From Candidatus Competibacteraceae bacterium (lineage in GTDB: Bacteria > Pseudomonadota > Gammaproteobacteria > Competibacterales > Competibacteraceae): 9,761 nucleotides of DNA. The stretch is taken from contig JAGRHI010000034.1 of NCBI GenBank assembly GCA_020445045.1, positions 3,805 through 13,565 of the forward strand, written 5' to 3'. Below are positions 6,359 to 9,761 of the stretch, one piece after another (position 1 is the first letter of the stretch; each line of letters begins with the position of its first letter). A model generated the notes under the pieces. The model did not search any database and was not told the DNA's origin. It was given only the letters and a program-made list of their open reading frames with translations. Position numbers and translations under genes: made by a program.

Positions 6359-7906
6359 ATGGCTGAAGAACACTACGATGCGATTGTCATCGGCAGCGGA
6401 TTCGGTGGTTCCATTGCTGCTTACCGGCTTGCCGAAAAAGGGATAAAAACGCTAGTCCTGGAACGTGGTAAATGGTGGCCGATTACCGACCGACAGGATA
6501 CGTTCTGTACTTACCGGGAACCGGATGGACGAGCCGCCTGGCTCAGTGATGAAACGGTAATGTTCGAGCCCAAGCCGATCAATAAATATGTCGGTCTCTT
6601 GGAACGTCATATCGAGGATGGCATTACCGTATGGTGCGCGGCGGGTGTCGGTGGCGGTTCGCTGGTCTACAACACGGTGCTCTACCAACCGAGCCGCGCC
6701 AATTGGAATCGGGTTTTCCCGCCAGAAATCCCTTACGATGAAATGGATGCCGTTTATTACCCTCGGGTACGTAGCGTGATCAAGCCTTCGCCCATTCCAG
6801 GCGATGTGTTGACATCCGACTATTATTTGTCGACTCGAATCATGGCGGAACAGGCATCCTTGGCCGACATGAAGGTCCGCCGCGCCGACTTGGGTTCGGA
6901 CTGGGATGTGGTTCGTCAGGAACTGCAAGGCGAAAAAAAACCGGCGGCCATCGCTGGCGAAATCTGGTATGGCATCAACAGCGGTGTCAAACGCAGCCTG
7001 GATCACAATTATCTATCCCTGGCCCAGGAAACTGGCTATGTCGAGATTCTTGCCCTGCATCAGGTGACCGAGATCGCCGAGGAAGGCAAGAATCGGTATC
7101 GGATCACTTGCGATCGCATCAACGAGCAGGGCGAAGTACAAGAAACCAAGACCTTCGTGACGAGCAAGCTGTTCCTGGCGGCCGGGTCCATGGGCACTTC
7201 GAAGATGCTGGTACGCGCCAAGGCCACCGGCAAACTGCCGGCATTAAACGACTATGTGGGTCAGTTCTGGGGCAATAACGGCGACACTTTCGCCACTCGC
7301 AAAGTGTCCGCGCGCACCAACGGGGGACAGGGGGGACCTGCCTCGATCATCATCGAGCATCACGATAATCCGATTCTGCCGCAGGCGATCATCGTGTTTC
7401 CGGAATGGGATGCACCCGAGGGTACCTTGACGACCCTGGGTATGACGCTACCCGCCGATCTGGGCGCTTTCCGCTACGACCCCGACACCGATCGGGCACG
7501 CCTGACCTTCCGTCTGGATTCGCCCGGCAATCAAAAAATGCTGGAAGCGGTCAATCTGACCTACGCCTTGCTAGATGACAACAATCCCTATGAAATGCCG
7601 GTCAAGGGCAGTCTGAATTTCAGCGGCCATTACTTCTGCCCGATCAATGGCTTCCCGGAACCGAGCAACCAAAGCGTCGCTCACGACAAAACCCAAGCCG
7701 GCGCTGGGGTTACGGCGCATCCCTGCGGTGGGGTGGTATTGGGCAAAGCATGCGACATGTACGGGCGAGTACAGGGTTACCAAGGGCTTTATGTGGTCGA
7801 TGCCGCGCTCATACCAGGATGCACCGCGGCCACGAATCCCGCCTTGACCATTGCCGCCCTTGCCGAGCGTTGCATGGAACAAATCGTGGCCAAGGATTTC
7901 GGCTGA
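6359..7906 (+). CDS. GMC-family flavin oxidoreductase, cholesterol-oxidase-like
   Basis: This 515-residue FAD enzyme of the glucose-methanol-choline family oxidises an alcohol to a ketone or aldehyde. Seen: the Rossmann FAD motif AIVIGSGFGGSIAAYRL (Gly12, Gly14, Gly17) with the acidic ribose contact LVLERG, a VWCAAGVGGGSLVYNTVLY flavin-clamp segment, LFLAAGSMGTSKMLVRA, FWGNNGD, and the C-terminal catalytic pair: His454 in AHPCGGVVLGKACDMYGRV and Asn493 in TAATNPALTIAALAER. The layout and these motifs match the class I (non-covalent FAD) cholesterol oxidase branch, including DMYGRVQGYQGLYVVDAALIPG. Unlike secreted cholesterol oxidases it has no signal peptide, and nothing nearby concerns sterols, so a cytoplasmic sugar or polyol substrate is at least as likely. 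The ATG follows GAGGAG (6345-6350) by eight bases. No truncation or missing active-site residue is seen. Confidence 0.9.
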   Translation: MAEEHYDAIVIGSGFGGSIAAYRLAEKGIKTLVLERGKWWPITDRQDTFCTYREPDGRAAWLSDETVMFEPKPINKYVGLLERHIEDGITVWCAAGVGGGSLVYNTVLYQPSRANWNRVFPPEIPYDEMDAVYYPRVRSVIKPSPIPGDVLTSDYYLSTRIMAEQASLADMKVRRADLGSDWDVVRQELQGEKKPAAIAGEIWYGINSGVKRSLDHNYLSLAQETGYVEILALHQVTEIAEEGKNRYRITCDRINEQGEVQETKTFVTSKLFLAAGSMGTSKMLVRAKATGKLPALNDYVGQFWGNNGDTFATRKVSARTNGGQGGPASIIIEHHDNPILPQAIIVFPEWDAPEGTLTTLGMTLPADLGAFRYDPDTDRARLTFRLDSPGNQKMLEAVNLTYALLDDNNPYEMPVKGSLNFSGHYFCPINGFPEPSNQSVAHDKTQAGAGVTAHPCGGVVLGKACDMYGRVQGYQGLYVVDAALIPGCTAATNPALTIAALAERCMEQIVAKDFG

Positions 7907-7933
7907 ATTGGAATTGTTTTCGTATCCACTATC

Positions 7934-7941
7934 GAGGAAGG
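7934..7941 (+). promoter_or_regulatory. Ribosome-binding site fixing the DJ-1/PfpI start
   Basis: GAGGAAGG lies five bases before the ATG at 7947. The same frame is open upstream into the GMC gene (alternative TTG at 7851), but only this ATG has a Shine-Dalgarno site, and the protein homology begins after it. Confidence 0.75.
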
Positions 7942-7946
7942 TAATC

Positions 7947-8579
7947 ATGGCTAAAGATCCGGTCCGGGGTATTCTCGGCGAGCCCGTCAAAGGCAAGATC
8001 GGGGTATTGATCGAAGATCATTTCGATCAGACCGAATTTCGCAAATTCAATGTTTTTTTCCCAGAGCGAGGTTATCAGGTTGTCTATCTCTCTCATTTGT
8101 GGGGCAATCCCGAATTGACGTTCGGCTCGAATCCCGACGAAGGCTATGTAGAGGAGCATGTCATCGTCGGCACCGAACTCAACGATGTGCAACCGGCCGA
8201 TTTCAAAGGCATCATTCTGATCGGCGCCTATGCCACCGATCGCCTGCGTTATGAGACCAATCCCCGCAAAGGCCAACCCAACATGTCGCCGGCCGTGGTG
8301 TTTCTGCGCAAGGCGGTCGCCACGCCAAATTTGAAGATAGGCACCATTTGTCATAGTTTGTGGCTATTCTGCGCCGATTCCTCGCTGCTCAAGGGCCGTA
8401 AGGTGACCTGCGCCCACAACATCATTTGCGACGTGGCAAACGCCGGAGGCGAGGTGATTTTCGACGGTGACCAAACAGCTGATCTGGTGCTCGATGGCAA
8501 CCTGATTTCCGGCAAACATCCAGCCGTCACCGACCGCTTTATGGAAGTTTTCCTGACCGAAATTGAAAAAACCGCTTAA
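7947..8579 (+). CDS. DJ-1/PfpI-family (class I glutamine amidotransferase-like) protein
   Basis: This 210-residue cytoplasmic protein belongs to the DJ-1/PfpI superfamily, which includes proteases, glyoxalase/deglycase-type enzymes and chaperones. Seen: the first strand KIGVLIEDHFDQTEF, where Glu30 aligns with the conserved PfpI Glu; ADFKGIILIGAYATDRLR in place of the usual D.lvipGG segment; and the nucleophile elbow IGTICHSLWLF with Cys135 followed by His136. After that come LLKGRKVTCAHNIICDVANAGGEVIFDG and VLDGNLISGKHPAVTDRFMEVFLTEI, a standard PfpI C-terminal half. Cys135, His136 and Glu30 support an active enzyme. About 16 extra N-terminal residues (DPVRGILGEPVKG) precede the fold. The gene starts 40 bp after the GMC oxidoreductase stop, so they are probably co-transcribed. 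In this setting, handling a reactive aldehyde or ketone from the oxidoreductase is attractive but unproven. The exact reaction cannot be read from sequence. Confidence 0.88.
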   Translation: MAKDPVRGILGEPVKGKIGVLIEDHFDQTEFRKFNVFFPERGYQVVYLSHLWGNPELTFGSNPDEGYVEEHVIVGTELNDVQPADFKGIILIGAYATDRLRYETNPRKGQPNMSPAVVFLRKAVATPNLKIGTICHSLWLFCADSSLLKGRKVTCAHNIICDVANAGGEVIFDGDQTADLVLDGNLISGKHPAVTDRFMEVFLTEIEKTA

Positions 8580-8634
8580 CGTCAGGCATTGACTCATCAG
8601 ATATCGCAGCCATCCACGCTGGAGAGCCCACTGT

Positions 8635-9761
8635 ATGAATAGAATCGATTTTACTTTCTCGGACCTGATCGCTGGCTATGTCACCAGCCATGATCAAGCT
8701 AGCGACAGTTTCGGCTTGAAAACTTCGGATGGCCGCGAATACATGGTGCATATCGCCGTCAATTGTTATGCGGAACTGGTCCGCAATCTCGGCGAAGCGT
8801 TCCACGATGCCAGCGGACCCATGCGGGAGATGCTGACGCCTGGCCGATTTCTGTTCGCCTACGGCATTTTCTATCCAGATGGCGCTGATGGCGATTGTCG
8901 GTTCGACGTTAAACACATTGTTTTCCTGGGCCGAACCGAGAACGAATATCTCTTCGAAAAGCAAAATTGGTGGATTCAACAGATTCGCCAGTTGGCCGAT
9001 TTCTATCTCAATGCGGAGTTCGGTGATGGGGAAATCGATTATGCCGTATATCGCACCAATCTAGCCCTGACCGGCGAGAAACTACGGAGTGGCCGGCAAG
9101 AGACCGACACCATTTCCCGATTGGTGTATGGGTTCTCCTCGGCGTTCCTGCTGACCGGCGACGAACGCTATCTGGAGGCCGCGCAAAAAGGCACCAAATA
9201 TCTACGCGACCATTTCCGCTTCAAGGATAATAGCGAGGACATCTGCTATTGGTATCATGCCGTCGATCTCAACGACGATGGTACCGAGCAGAAGATTTTC
9301 GCCTCCGAGTTCGGCGACGATTATCATGCCCTCCCCTGTTATGAGCAAATCTACGCCTTGGCCGGACCCACGCAGACTTATCGGGCGACTGGCGACCGGT
9401 TGATCATGGACGATATCAAATCCACCATTAATTTGTTCAACCGTTTCTACAAGGATAAAAGCGAAAAAGGTGGTTATTACTCGCATATCGATCCCATTAC
9501 CCTAAGTCCTTACAGCGAAACACTAGGACACAATCGGGCGCGAAAGAACTGGAATTCGGTCGGCGATCACGCGCCCGCTTATTTGATCAATTTGTGGCTG
9601 GCGACCGAAGCGCCGGAATACGCGGATTTCCTGGAGTACACCTTCGATACCATTGCCCAGCGCTTCCCCGATTATGAGGAAAGCGATTTCGTGCAGGAGA
9701 AGTTCCACGACGACTGGTCCAAGGATCAGACCTGGGGTTGGCAGCAGAACCGGGCGGTGGT
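8635..9761 (+). CDS. AGE-family (N-acylglucosamine 2-epimerase-like) protein with extra N-terminal domain (3'-truncated by window)
   Basis: The frame runs from ATG 8635, eight bases after GGAGAG (8621-8626), to the window end without a stop: 375 codons plus two bases, so the C-terminus is missing. From about residue 110 onward it resembles the (alpha/alpha)6-barrel AGE family of sugar epimerases/isomerases. Helical repeats include ETDTISRLVYGFSSAFLLTG (156-175) then DERYLEAAQKGTKYLRDHF; CYEQIYALAGPTQTYRATGD then a helix ending FYKDKSEKGGYYSH; and NSVGDHAPAYLINLWLATEA with His312 at a position where the family carries a conserved His-containing motif. Residues 1-110 (FTFSDLIAGYVTSHD, then DGREYMVHIAVNCYAEL and RFDVKHIVFLG) form a separate, mostly beta domain not usual in AGE enzymes. 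A glycoside-processing six-hairpin enzyme is an alternative. It lies 55 bp after the DJ-1 gene and ends the visible operon. Confidence 0.7.
   Translation, partial: MNRIDFTFSDLIAGYVTSHDQASDSFGLKTSDGREYMVHIAVNCYAELVRNLGEAFHDASGPMREMLTPGRFLFAYGIFYPDGADGDCRFDVKHIVFLGRTENEYLFEKQNWWIQQIRQLADFYLNAEFGDGEIDYAVYRTNLALTGEKLRSGRQETDTISRLVYGFSSAFLLTGDERYLEAAQKGTKYLRDHFRFKDNSEDICYWYHAVDLNDDGTEQKIFASEFGDDYHALPCYEQIYALAGPTQTYRATGDRLIMDDIKSTINLFNRFYKDKSEKGGYYSHIDPITLSPYSETLGHNRARKNWNSVGDHAPAYLINLWLATEAPEYADFLEYTFDTIAQRFPDYEESDFVQEKFHDDWSKDQTWGWQQNRAV

Noticed and set aside
7851..7946. Upstream start for the DJ-1 gene at 7851, overlapping the GMC gene.
   Set aside because: The extra 32 residues lie in another frame of the GMC C-terminus and lack a Shine-Dalgarno site, whereas ATG 7947 follows GAGGAAGG.

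Overview
The window looks like a piece of a proteobacterial chromosome, probably gammaproteobacterial. That placement is an inference from the style of HypB and HypF, and no rRNA or other taxonomic marker is present. All confident genes lie on the + strand and fall into two blocks of different character, separated by a 591-bp gap with no confident gene.

Block 1 (1-2926) is very GC-rich; a hand count of 2461-2520 gives 46 G/C in 60. It holds the 3' part of hypB, the GTPase that delivers nickel during [NiFe]-hydrogenase maturation, and a complete hypF, the carbamoyltransferase that starts synthesis of the cyanide ligands. This is the end of a hydrogenase-maturation operon. No other hyp gene follows hypF.

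The gap (2927-3517) holds two copies of a 54-bp direct repeat, 76 bp apart. Four of the five differences between the copies are synonymous in one shared reading frame. It also holds a terminator-like hairpin, a weak sigma70-type promoter candidate, and a perfect 7-bp inverted repeat enclosing a consensus DnaA-box 9-mer just before the glgX ribosome-binding site.

Block 2 (3518-9761) has lower GC; a hand count of 4381-4440 gives 28 in 60. It carries five consecutive same-strand genes spaced 40-110 bp apart, each with a good Shine-Dalgarno site: a GlgX/isoamylase-type glycogen debranching enzyme, an NTF2/SnoaL-fold protein of unknown role, a GMC flavin oxidoreductase of the cholesterol-oxidase type, a DJ-1/PfpI-family protein, and an AGE-type (alpha/alpha)6-barrel epimerase-like protein with an extra N-terminal domain, cut by the window end. 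None has an evident signal peptide or membrane segment, so the set looks cytoplasmic. A plausible reading, which is inference, is an uncharacterised carbohydrate pathway: GlgX debranches glycogen or maltodextrin, the AGE-like and GMC proteins act on a released sugar or derived alcohol, and the DJ-1 and NTF2-fold proteins process or detoxify a reactive carbonyl product. This five-gene set is the best candidate in the window for an undescribed system.
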